Origin: Prunella strophiata | Lineage: Eukaryota > Chordata > Aves > Passeriformes > Prunellidae | Assembly (NCBI GenBank): GCA_036583965.1 | Contig: JAZBQD010000014.1 | Span: 55,495,626-55,559,625, forward strand | Reading direction: 5' to 3' | Length of the DNA stretch: 64,000 bases | Shown here: piece after piece, positions 13,995 to 25,600 of the stretch | Position numbering within the stretch: position 1 is the first letter of the stretch | How the letters are laid out: each line of letters begins with the position of its first letter | Translations under genes and position numbers: made by a program | The notes under the pieces: generated by a model | Told to the model about the DNA's origin: nothing | What the model saw: only the letters and a program-made list of their open reading frames with translations | Databases searched by the model: none

Positions 13995-14400
13995 AGAGAT
14001 CTTATACTGCTGTGAAATCAGATGATAAACTGGCAGCTGAAATCCAATATCAATAAAAACAAAGTAATGCATATGGGAAAAAAAAAAAATAGCTCTAGCT
14101 TTAGATATACAGGAATGTACTCTAATTTAGCTATTATCATCTCAGAGAGAAATCTGGAAATCAAACCAGAAATGTTTCAAAGTAAACATCAAGCCAGGGC
14201 TCAGTAACTGTCAGAATTGGAGGCAGAATGATACAAGCTACTAAAAAAAGAACAGAGAACAAAACAGGAAAAATAAAAGCACACCATGGCAAAGCTACAT
14301 AAGCCCCAGTGTCTATGTTGGCAGTTTTAAAACTGAAAAGATGCACTTGAAAGAAAGGTGTTCACAGAAAGGAACAAAAAAAGGTCTTATTACTAGAACA
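13995..14400 (+). mobile_element. Ancient CR1 fragment (sense, RT C-terminal part)
   Basis: The stretch AACTGGCAGCTGAAATCC, then AAAGTAATGCATATGGG, CTAATTTAGCTATTATCATCTCAG, GAGAAATCTGGAAATC and GAGGCAGAATGATACAAGC follows the order of an amniote CR1 downstream of the FADD motif (the W-Q-M-x-F-N and K-C-K-V-M-H-x-G region). The later part up to about 14400 also resembles this family (ATGGCAAAGCTACATAAGCCCC, then AAGATGCACTTG). It is heavily diverged and has no intact frame. Ends are approximate. Confidence 0.62.
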
Positions 14401-16129
14401 CCTCATGAGGACTTGTATATATGTACACATACACAATTATGAGCACCACAGGAAAAGCGAGCCATTGTTTACACCAAGAGATAACAACAGAACAAAGGAC
14501 TTAGAACAAAATTTACTGACACAACAAACTCTGAAGACTTTGAAGAGACAACCAAGTGGCTGAAGACCTAGCAGAGGATGCAATGTCTTTACCAGTAAGT
14601 TGTTTGAAAGTACCAATGTTAAAGGAGTACTGCTAAATTCTTGCTGCCCTCATTAGCTTCATTCTCTCCAGCATAACAGAAAAATGGACTACAGAGAGCT
14701 GCCATCTTCTAACTTTGCCTTCTAAGTTAATGTATTATGACTATTACTGGACAATCCTCACCAATAAGACTTCTGTGAACTTAGTTGTAAACTCCTGAAA
14801 AGATGATTAGTCAGTATTATGACAGGGCAGGAGGATGAAGAATAATGGATTTTAGCATTTGATTAACTATTCTGCAGTTACCAGCAAGCAAACATTTACT
14901 CTGAAGCAGATATGAGATGTCACTCCTCTCTCATTTGCAAAACTGCAAATAGTTTTCTATTAAATTACCTATCTCTCCATATGAGATATTTAGTATCACA
15001 TCTTCTATTTTACCCGTCCTGACATTTAGCATACTTCAGTCTTCTCCAGTCTAAAAACTCCATCCACTCACCTTGTCTCATGAAGCTCAGGAGCTATCCA
15101 CATTTTTAAACCAAAAATTTATACACATATGTATAAAGCATACATTGAGGATAAAAACAGGTCAAGAAGATGAATGTCTATGAAAACATTGTCCTACTAC
15201 ACAAGCAATGAGGAACAGATTTATTAATATTTTAATTCACATTATATTTAGAAATATGACTAACTACTTTTCAACAAAAGAAGGGCACCCTGGTCTGAAC
15301 AGTCTACCCAAGATAAATGGGAGTAAAAGGCAGCTGAAGAAACCTCTGCACAACAGTTACTTGCAGGAGAAAAGGTTTCCTCATCAAAATGTCGAAGATA
15401 CTTTATCATTGAACATAAGAGAAGAAATGCAATTAAAAGGCCTACACCAATTTGGATGTCAAGTAACTCTGGATGGCAGTCATATTTATCTTGTGTTTTA
15501 GGTGATGGCTGGTATTTCCAAGTTCTTTTTGTAAGGGGATGAATATCTGTTAATGGGTTTGTAAGAAAAGTGCTAAAGGTTGAGGAAGTGAGCAACATGA
15601 CGAACTCAACTTGTTCACTAATGTCTTCCCTTAGGAGTTTAATTAATCCATTTGATTAAAGCATGCATTATTGGTAAAACCAAATACTGTTTCTCTTATA
15701 CTAAAAAATGAAAAAGCACCTCAGGAGAAAGCAAAAGTAAGGATATATTCAGAGATATATAGCAGCATTAACTTCTGTTTCACCTTCCTGGTTCAGGTTC
15801 TACCATCCCTCACAAATATGAGAACAAAATGGGCTTCTGTTTCTATCTTCAGGTGAATCTATATCTGTTCTTTTTATTCCTGCTAAATTCAGAGCTAATT
15901 ACAGCTTTTACTCACTTGGAAAGGCATGCTATTACCACTGCAATTATTCAGTTCCTCTGTATTGCCTTTTGATTCACCTCATTAGCCAACCTCTAATTTT
16001 ACTTAACCAGGCCACAGTGTTTAGCTTCTTGTCCTTGACTCCACCCTCTCCTCATCCTCTATGTCTTCTTGCTTTCTTCTACACTCCTGCTTCTTTTTAC
16101 AGGTCCAGTAGTCCAGCATCCAACAACAC

Positions 16130-16230
16130 TACTAAACTAACAAAACAAAAAGAAAAAAACACCAACAAACCAACCAACCAAAAACTAACAAAAACAAAAC
16201 AAAACCCACAAAGCAAACTTCACAAACAAA
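16130..16230. repeat. A/C-rich low-complexity stretch
   Basis: Mixed AAAC, AACC and AAAAAC units with almost no G or T over about 100 bp. Confidence 0.85.
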
Positions 16231-16980
16231 ACACAGTCTATGATAATATCCTAAACGTATCATAAGTACATATAAGCAGCGAAAGAAAAGATTTTTGGAA
16301 GCTCAAAAATGTTGTTAAAATGCTGATAGGACTTCTTCTAGTCTTTATTGACTTGCTCTGGCCCTTCACTCTTCCTTCTCTTACACACGCCTCTCCGCAT
16401 ACCCAAACTTCTCAGGGTCTTTTCCATGGCTGTATCCCCTTTACTCCTTTTCCCCTCAGAATCTCTTTCCATCATAAATTGTTTTCATCTGGCTCTATTG
16501 GCTCTCAGCACAACTTAATTCTGGTACACCCTACAGAAATTAACAAAATTGAACAAGCATGGAACAAGATTATTTGGTCTCATATTTTCTCTGGTAACTT
16601 TTGGCCCTTTCTTCCACTTATTTCTATTTAATTTTCAGGAATGGGATTAACTATTATTTTGAATTTCTACAGCATGCTGCATAATAAAGGACTGTGATTG
16701 TCCTTGCACCTTATCATGGCAGCCATAAGAAACAATAACAAGAATCTTGCCAATCATCTTTTAAAGACGTATGAAATGTTTTTTTAATATTATTAATTTT
16801 GACTGATCTAAGAAGTCAAAGTCTTTGACATGAGCCCAGTCTCATTTTGCTCTAGAGGATGTGATAGGTGATGAAATAATATAACAATGGCAAACTAAGT
16901 TATGAACACATTATTATTTTTCCTAAAAATGCCTTTATGAAAACCAATGTAAACACTCTACTGAACAATTTCAGAGACCT

Positions 16981-17002
16981 TTATTTATTTATTTATTTAT
17001 TT
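16981..17002. repeat. (TTTA)n microsatellite
   Basis: Between five and six tetranucleotide copies. Confidence 0.9.
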
Positions 17003-17948
17003 CCCAATAAGGGTATGGAAAGGTGTTATTTTTCTTTTTATGTTGAGGAATCCAGCAGCAACAACCAATTTTCAGAAAATATCTTTATTTGCAATTACAT
17101 CTGCAACTCTACTACAGAACGTCTACCAGAAAAAGGTAACTATGTAATCTACATCTGAACCAGATATCAGTACCGCTCTACTGAAATCAATTATTAAATA
17201 CTTTGGTAGATAAAGAATCCTTATAAAACATATTAAAAAACCCACAAAAATTTGGTTTCAGTAGCTACAGATAATCTTACAGAAAACAGGAAAGGCCTTC
17301 AGAGGTAGTTATGCCTTATTTTTCTCAAAATGTCTATGACTGCTCTTAATGCAATTCTTATAAGCTACTGGTTATCTCTCCTTACTCAGCCACTGTGCCT
17401 CTGCAGCATAATGAAATTCTGGTGTGATGATAGCACATCCTATTAATGAAAGTATTATGGACACAGATGGCTATCAAGGCTGCAGATTGCTGAACACCAA
17501 GACCATAGCTGATTTTCTAGCTGATATCATACAGTATTTAGAGTCAACAAATCTGGGACACAAATAACTTTGTAGAAAGCATACTCCAGTACTCAGTGGA
17601 AGCCTTTTTCTGTTCAAATCAGGACATGCAAAGGATATGGAAAAGAGGGGGAGAGGGAAAAGAGTGTCAACCCCATTTCCATTCTCATGAATAAATATTT
17701 TTTTCAATTGGAAAATCTTTTGAAAACCATTCAAATGGATTCAGCTTTACATCATAAAGGTAAAATCAAGCAAAGAAAAAACAAATGTTCTAACAAATCT
17801 CCTGATAATCCAATTTTTAAATATATTTGAGCATACTTACTAATATTCTCATAATTTTCTTAAACCTCACTTTCACAGACATCACAAGAAATTTATACTG
17901 CTTTAATTTCAATCTTTACCTCTTTTTTTTTCTTTATGCTTATCATGC

Positions 17949-17952
17949 ATAT

Positions 17953-18006
<54 letters not shown>

Positions 18007-18014
18007 ATATCAGA

Positions 18015-18051
<37 letters not shown>
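17949..18051. repeat. (AT)n microsatellite, interrupted
   Basis: About 100 bp of AT dinucleotides are interrupted by AA or TT steps and by a single CAGAG at 18011-18015. The right half forms the palindrome listed separately. Such tracts are unstable and often vary in length. Confidence 0.97.
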
Positions 18052-18052
<1 letters not shown>

Positions 18053-18058
18053 TCTGAT
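18009..18058. repeat. 50-bp perfect palindrome in the AT tract
   Basis: ATCAGAGTAT on the left and ATACTCTGAT on the right flank a pure AT core, giving a perfect inverted repeat from 18009 to 18058. The symmetry fails at the next pair (18008/18059). The non-AT arms show that this is more than a simple dinucleotide run. Confidence 0.95.
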
Positions 18059-20971
18059 GAATTTTCATAATTGATAGCCTGTGCGTATCATATTATCATA
18101 CACAACTTTTCTGTAATTTTTCATTTATGTTCAAAAATGTTATTCCACTGTTTTTCCGTATGGAAAATGTCGACATTTTATGTTATGGGAAAAACAAAAT
18201 AAAAAGCAACATGTTATACATGGAAAATACTATACGTAGGCACAGTATTCTGAGGGAGTGAAAATTTGAATCTTGTGCAAAATTAACATTTAAGTGAAGT
18301 TCCATAACTTTGAAGAATACTCCAAAATTAGTTTGATTATTGAAGCTAGCAGGGGCACTCTAACAGGATATCACACCTCTAAATCTCATCATGTTATGAT
18401 ATGAATTCAAAGATCAAAGGAACACTATTTTTCATTATTTTAATAGGCAGACTTGATGCAAAATATATTAAAAAAAAAAATAAGTAGAAGCAACTCTTTA
18501 TGTTAACAGTCCACAATAAAATTTTAAAAATCCCTAAATTCAGAGTGCAGAAAAAATCCAATGGGAACTGAGGAGCAGTTAGTCTTTCTCATATAGCATT
18601 TTCTTCTCCAAATAAAAGCCTGCAGTAGATTATTACTAGACTACAGTGAAAAGTACACTATTTAAAGCAATTGTTATATAAAAACTTAGAAAAAAGGGAA
18701 ACAATTTATACAAAGAATTTCAAATTACTCTTACATTAATATGAACATCTTCTTCAAATTTCTTTCTTACGGGAAGCTTGTCACTGCACTGATCCCTATT
18801 ATTTTTTTTTTATTATATCTAGCTATCCAGAAGAGTACTGATCCGGTAAATCCAAATTCAAGGAAACAGGTTCATTAGCCTCAATAGCATCCTTAATTTG
18901 ACTAAGAGGTTAAAGTATGTGAACCTTAAATTATAGGAATATCAAGATAGGAATCATGTCTCTCTGTCTGGGTAGGCTATTTTATTAATTCCATAATAGG
19001 ATCTAGACTCATGCTCATGTTCCAGATATAGTCATCAACATCTGAAAGAGAAGCAAAAACTACTTCCAGTACAGAAACCTTTCCATAATCTTTATTTGCA
19101 TGCTGAACACAATGTCATTGTAGAATTTCCTTCACAAAGAACTGGCACCACTTAATTCATAATAAATTAGTTTAGACATTGTAATAGATGGATGGGCTCT
19201 TACACTGGTTTAAACCTGACTTGAGTCCTCTGGCTTGTCCTGGAAACTACTCTCATGGGTGCAATTATCAGCTTAGGACAATTACAATTTCTAGGTAACT
19301 TTGTACAACAGTGAGGTTTTTTTACTTGCAAAGTCATCCTTGAACAGGAAGGTAATATTGGAGCAGAAGCACTAAATGTCGGGGAAGGATGTTGTGTTTT
19401 GGTCGTTCAGCTTCTAATTTATTCACTCCAATGTCACATAATAATTTAAATTTAAAGGGACTTTCTATTTTCTATATATTTATACATAAACAAGGCATAT
19501 ATATACAACTATAAGATAGAGATAAATATGAAAAACACCATATGATTACCAGAAAATAAATCTCATGTTACATACAGTACCTACAGAATGGAAATCAACA
19601 CGATACTCAGTATATATATTCTGTTTCCACATTAACCAAAGGGTTTTAAACTTTGGAAAGAGGTTCAAAATTAGCTACACTCAGGTTACCTTAAGGAACA
19701 AGAGGCAGGGCAAACTCTGTGAAAAGCAAGGCACGCACTGTTCCACATCACATCCCCCAGAGCCTCTTGTCCAGCCCAGAATGACTGTCAGCCACTGGCA
19801 CACCAGAGGCCCCACCTGGAGGGGAGTGCCCCAGGAGACCAAAGCAGATGAGAGCAGTTGCATAAAGGCACACATGGGCAAGGCCCAGCATTGGATTTTA
19901 CAGTAGCTATAATTGCAGTGGAATTCAAGCAATGACTATTAATCTTTCTCTGTCACTCCCACTCTGCTCTCTGTTCTCCTAATTTCCTTCTCTCAAAATC
20001 TGGGTAACTTAAAGCTGGATGGGTTAGAGGTTTCTAAGTCAATGTCATGCAAAATGCTTTATTTGGATTGAATATTTGCTTTAAAATTTGCCAAGTACCC
20101 TTATTTTCTAAAGTTTGACAGTAAAAGTTTTTTTGTGCAAACCTCCAGAGAATGTCATGTTTCTCATGTGCCCCTGCCTCAGGGTATAAAAAACTTAAGC
20201 CCCTTTAAGAAACTCATCAAGCAAGTCTTCAGCTTAACACCAACCAATGCAGATAATGCCATTCATATCACTGGTAAAGGAAGACAACACTAACTCAGCA
20301 CTTTTTAGTGTAGGATGGTGAAACCACAAAATTTAAAGTGTGATGTGAATTCAAATGAACAGAGGTCAGGGTACTTAAAATATTCATACAGACCAAGACT
20401 TCCACTTCTGACATGTGACGAATGCGAAATTGCAAAACCCGAGTTCACTGGCATAACATCTCTGCAGGAAATCTGGTACTAAAAGCCCAGCAGTATTTTC
20501 TAACAGTGAAGACCTAGCGAGCCTTTTTAAACCCAAATGTCCTCCTACCCCAAGACTGTGAGGCAGTTTATCTGCCTGCTGCCTACCACTTCAACAGGGA
20601 GCTTCTAACATTCACATAGAAGTTACTAAGCAGGCTGCCTGCAGTTGAAAATAAAAATTTAAATAGAGGCTATACAAAAATACAGATTCAAAGAGACGAA
20701 CATCTGTGGGAGTTCCTGAACTTCTCTGAGATTAAATGCACAGAGAAAACCTTGATATTATTAGTTAAAACATGATACATTCCTGATCCAGTTTCACAAA
20801 GTCAGATCACAACAAAATTGGGTTCCAGGCACTTTGTGGATAGCATGATTTGTTGTCTGAAGGAAGATTAAACTTCAGCTGGGAACAAGTTGCTGATGCT
20901 CTTCAGACAGGCAACAGACCCTTCTAGAGGGATCCCTTCAGGTATCACCCCACAAAAACTCATAGTAAGGC

Positions 20972-21007
20972 AGTAGGAGGACTTCAGTAAGTAGTAGGAG
21001 GACTTCA
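20972..21007. repeat. 15-bp direct duplication
   Basis: AGTAGGAGGACTTCA is present at 20972-20986 and again, identical, at 20993-21007, a 21-bp step. The second copy overlaps the left arm of the stem-loop at 21005-21036. Confidence 0.95.
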
Positions 21008-21036
21008 TCTACACTGACTATCATCAGTGTAGATGA
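21005..21036. repeat. Perfect 13-bp stem, 6-nt loop
   Basis: TCATCTACACTGA (21005-21017) and TCAGTGTAGATGA (21024-21036) are exact reverse complements around the loop CTATCA. No terminator role is expected in a vertebrate intron. Its origin may be a templated-repair inversion. Confidence 0.95.
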
Positions 21037-24000
21037 CCAGATGATACTGAATTTGGTTCCTTTATATTTTGGGCAGGGATATGCTGGGACCTACACTCAG
21101 CACTGCAGCCTTCTTTTCCAAGGCTGGCATTTCCCTTGGCTTTATACTTGTATATAGTGATTAGACTTCCAAAACTTACATCAAAATTCTGACTTAAGGC
21201 TGTTAAAGCAAGAGTGTCAATACTGTGTCTAGGGTAACTACTTACTTTAAAAAGCTGCTCAGAATTTGTCAATATTCTTAGCAAGCCCTCAATGTTTTAT
21301 GCTTAACAAAATTAAAAATTCAGTAATGCCTGCAAAGCTGAAGTCTGAAATTTAAAATATGCTTGCTGCTTTGTGCAGAAGATGTCTATCCTACCAAAGA
21401 AAGCCTTTTCTTGAATTACTTTAATCTGCATTACATGTACCCTGGACAGTAAGCTTTAAAATGCAATAAAAAAATACAATTTAAAAAAATATATATATTC
21501 TCAAGGTCAGGAGGACTGAGCCTTTCAATTTTTTAGACCGTTACATGATATAATTGGAGAGAAAACAGGTGATTATTTCCATTGGTTATTGTTATTGCAA
21601 TGTCGCTGCTAGTTAGTGCGCCAAAACATTCCAACAACAACTTAATAAAATACAATTCATAGGCCTTTCCTTCCTTAAAAAAATCAAACTCCAAATCAGT
21701 TCTATTCTGAAGAATGTGAAAACACTTTTTTTTATTTTATGTGAAACACTTTCTTTTATTTTTATATACCAAATAATTTATTTCTCCTTTGTGATGCACA
21801 GTCTAGACTGATGACTCTTCCTTCATATTCAATCAGGGCTGAACTTTGCCCTCTCAAAAGGCATGAGCATGGGTGCAAGTTCTCAGAAGGATGCTAGATG
21901 AACTCTTGAAACTCTCAAAAGACATATTCTGAAATGAGTGGATGGAAATTTTAGTTTTCCATTTCCAACTCATCTGAGAGTACAAAGAAGATGTGAGGGC
22001 TTTTCTCCTAATCCTACTCCCTAACTAACAAAAAGAAGCAGCTACATATCCCTATTGCCTTGTATCACCAATGAGGTCTATCCTTACACTGCAAGAGCTT
22101 TTAGTCTAGGACTGTGTGAGACTGGCTTATGATGTACCTTGCAAGTCTGTGATATTGTAAAATAACACAGCAGCAAACATAAGTAAAACAAGTTAGAGAA
22201 ATAAAAAATAAAGACATATTAAAGTTTATTTCTGATATGAAAATGCCAGTTTTTATGACACAAATACTTTTTTTCCCTCCAATATGACCTCATTCCATAA
22301 CTGCAGGGGAAGCACAACTGCTTTGTATCACCATAAATATGTGGCTTTCTAAGATTCTGTCTTCAGAAAAAATATTTTCCCTGAATCAGCACTGTGCAGA
22401 CTATTCTGAAAGAGATATATAAAAATGCCTACCATTAACTGAGTGTTGGGTATAGTAGTGCTATTAATGTTGTCATTAATTTAGCAATCAATTTAAACAT
22501 TTTCTTGGACTCTTCTGACACTTCATCTATCACCACAGATATTAAACCTAAGTTTAAAAAGTAAGTTTAAAAAAAAAAAAGAAGTGGTAGCATAGCTTTA
22601 AAATGGCATTTCTAACCATGTTATAGCCTTTCTTGATTCACTTTTATGAAAAAATTTTGTTGTTGTTTATAGTTCTTTGTGCTTATTGGGATTACTGGCA
22701 GGGGGAATATTCCTTGACCATGCTACTTTCACAGTGTCTGAAATATCATTTAGCTATAGTTAGATGTCACCCATTGATGGCAGGGGTATTTACAAAGGTT
22801 CATCTCTCTATATTCTCTTACACTCACTGGAGACAAACATGCTGCCCTTGCAGAAGCCCACCTTCACACATGAATAATTTTGGAGGTTTCTTTTTTCACT
22901 CTTCTGGGGATAACTGGAAGGTAGGATAATAACCAGAGGGGGTAATATAAACATGTTGCATTTTTTCTTTAAACTGCCTTTAATCAGTGAAGACAGTGGC
23001 TTTTCCAGAAGGCAATCTGAGCAGCTGATGGCCTCAAATGTTTGCACACATTACATTCAAGCAGAAAACCTATCTGCTAGTCACCCCATGTTCTCTTTAA
23101 TGCCATAAAAGAAAAAGAGACAAGTTTTCAGAAGTGATTCCAATATTCACACTACATGATCTCTGAAATGTCCATCACAGCCCCCTGTCTGCAGAGGGAG
23201 ATGCAGAGGGAGCTTACAGTGACCAAACTCTGGAATTTAGGAATGTCATGTTGACCTATTGCCTGAAGTTAGGTAATGAATCAGACTGCAATCAGACTGC
23301 TGTGGCTGTTGATAGCGTCCTGCCGCAAGGATATCAAGTACAGAAAACTCTACCCAGTGATTCAGTGCATGCTTATGCTAATGCATAATATGTTCTCTAG
23401 TTATTTTGTCCAGTTCAATTTAAAATGTCTGTAGTAATTAGGCTTCTAGTCACTTCCTCAGAAAATGGTTCCACAATCTAATGTCACATAACCTCTAACC
23501 ATTTTTCTGTGCTGAAACTGCCATCAGAGCACATAGATGAAAGAGGATTAGACTACATGGGTGGCTGCATAGGAATGTCAAGGAAGTAAAGGAAACAAAG
23601 CTGTTAGCATGGATGAACTAATGCATCCAATCAAACACCAGGAGGCTGAAGGTGTTGTCTTTCAGATGAAATGTGAAAGCAAGGCACTAAGCATTTGAGG
23701 CAATTAAAGTTCTCTCAGCACTCTTTGCACAGTATCAGTGCTAACCCCTGGTTCCTGGCCACCTTCCAAATCACATAAATAATTCTGCTTTCCTAAATAT
23801 TTCCCTGCCCTACAATTTAAAAAGGCAGCTATCTCTTTACTTGGAATAGTATATTGATGCCAGGTTTAACCTCGAAGTAGGATGCTTATAAGTGAAAAGT
23901 GTTTCCAGGTCTTTGTTATAGGTACAAGAAGTATTTTATTTTCATTGACATTTTATTCACTCTTATCCTGGCATTATTTCCCTTACCATAAATCTATGTT

Positions 24001-24129
24001 GTGCCTGACTTGTAAGCTCTGATCAGTACTCACTCCCTGCTACTTGTCTGCTATGAATGAACTGTTCTGTGGAAAAGACTAACATCACACAAAATCCTGG
24101 TCTGCAGCTTTTTGCCAGGTCCAGTCATT

Positions 24130-24196
24130 GAATCATAGAATTATTGAATATCTCAAGCTGGAAGGGACCCGTAAGGATCATCAAGTCCAACCCCTG
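24130..24196 (-). mobile_element. CR1 3' terminal fragment (antisense)
   Basis: This 67-bp stretch matches the reverse complement of the bird CR1 3' end: GAATCATAGAAT, a TATCTCAAG word, GGAAGGGACC and GTCCAACCCC in the expected order. It is read 5' to 3' on the minus strand and ends at 24130. The junction with the plus-oriented CR1 body lies at about 24197, placed where the 3'-end similarity stops. Confidence 0.85.
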
Positions 24197-24197
24197 T

Positions 24198-24788
24198 TCC
24201 TCTAAGGCTAGAGAAAACCATATGACAAATTATACTTCATCTGTCAGATGGATCACCAGCTCTAACATTAAAAAGGAAAGAAGGGTAATCGTGGTGGGTG
24301 ATTCCCTTCTGAGGGGAACAGAGAGCCCCATATGTCGACCAGACCCAACCCACAAGGAGGTCTGCTGCCTCCCTGGAGCCCGAGTACAGGATATTACCAA
24401 GAGACTCCCTGGGCTGATTCAACCCTCTGATTATTACACACTGCTGATACTTCAGGCTGGCACTGATGAAATTGAAAAGAGGAGCATCAGGGCAATTAAA
24501 AGGGACTTTAGGGCACTGGGTCAAGTGGTTGATAGGGCAGGAGCACAGGTAGTGTTCTGCTCAGTCCCTTTGGTGGCAAAGAAAAATGATGAAAGGAGTA
24601 GGAGAGCCCACATGATCAACAAGTGCCTCAAGGGTTAGTGTCATCAGCAGAATTTTGGGTTCTTTGATCATGGGGAAACTTTTATGGCACCTGGCCTGAT
24701 GGAACTGGATGGGCTCCATTTCTCTGTTAAAGGCAGAAGGATTTTAGCTAATGAACTGGAGGGACTCATTGAGAAGGCTTTAAACTAG
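24198..24788 (+). pseudogene. CR1 ORF1 relic with SGNH-hydrolase (esterase) domain
   Basis: The C-terminal part of CR1 ORF1 is recognisable from ERRVIVVGDSLLRGTE onward. The GDSL nucleophile serine is the codon at 24303-24305, and the paired D-x-x-H motif (DGLH) is at 24708-24719, so both ends of the SGNH catalytic set remain. One in-frame stop, TAG at 24636-24638, sits where the family normally has Trp (before CHQQNFGFF). Past it the same frame runs to the natural end, ALN then TAG at 24786-24788. In active CR1 elements this protein is thought to bind RNA or lipid and assist retrotransposition. The 5' part of ORF1 is missing, and no ATG start is visible in what remains. This copy is dead. 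Confidence 0.86.
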
Positions 24789-24799
24789 GTTTGAAGGGG

Positions 24800-25600
24800 G
24801 AAGGGGATGCAGATGGGCTTTCTGGAAGCATGCCCAAGGGCAGTAAGCCTGAGTTAGGGGAGAAATCAATAGCCCAGCTGAAATGTGTGTACACTAATGC
24901 ATGCAGCATGGGTGGTGAACAAGAAGAGCTGGAGGCCATGGTGCAACAGCAGAGCTGTGATGCAGTCACCATCACAGAAATGTAGTGGAATGGAGCACTC
25001 ACATGGCTGGAGCACTGCACTGGATGGCTGCAAGCTCTTCAGGAGAGACATGAAAGGGGGAAGAGGTGGAGGTGGCCCTTTATGTCAGGGAGGCTTTTGA
25101 TGTCATGGGTATTAAAACTAATGATGATGAAGTTGAGTGCCTGTGGGTAAGAATTAAGGGGAAGGCCAACAAGGCTGACATCCTACTGGGAGTCTGTTAT
25201 CATCAACCCAACCAGGAAGAAGAGGTGGACAACTTATTCTGTAAACAGCTGGAGAATGTTTCAGGATCACCAGCCCTTGTTCTTGTAGGTGACTTTAACC
25301 TAGCAGACATCTGCTGGGAACTTAAAACAGCAGAAAAGAGGCAGTTCAGAGTGTGTGGAGGACAGCTTTTTGTTGCAGCTGGTGAGTGAGCCCACCAGGG
25401 AAGGGGTTATGTTAGATCTGTTGTTTGCAAACAGAGATGGGCTGCTGGGAGATGTGATGGTTGGAGGCCACTTGGGGCACAGTGATCATGAAATTATAGA
25501 GTTCTTGATATTTGGTGAAATCAGGGGATACATCAATAAGACTTTTACATTGGACTTCTGGGGGGCAAACTTCGGCCTATTTATGAGACTCATTCAGTGA
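24800..25600 (+). pseudogene. CR1 ORF2 relic, endonuclease domain
   Basis: Fragments in different frames together make up the apurinic-like endonuclease (EEP fold) at the N-terminus of CR1 ORF2. The order is: LKCVYTNACSMGG near 24870, a stop near 24983, then VALYVREAF from about 25069, GDFN at 25288-25299, and SDH at 25481-25489. GDFN and SDH are family active-site motifs. At least two frame changes (near 25040 and 25350) and stops show that it is inactive. It follows ORF1 by a few bases, as in intact CR1. Confidence 0.85.

Larger units (their letters stand above)
14401..24129. other. Intronic, no gene seen
   Basis: AT-rich intron with the AT palindrome at 17949-18058, the stem-loop at 21005-21036 and several simple repeats. 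A minus-strand open frame at 15260-15598 and a GC-richer patch at 19690-19890 are discussed as findings; neither is supported as a gene. Confidence 0.55.

Noticed and set aside
24237..24524. Minus-strand frames across the CR1 body
   Set aside because: They are shadows of the plus-strand ORF1, endonuclease and RT relics, and carry no motif of their own.
24144..24638. CR1 ORF1 as an intact esterase gene starting at 24144
   Set aside because: The apparent start is a TTG inside the antisense 3' tip, the frame is stopped by TAG at 24636, and the sequence is a LINE relic.
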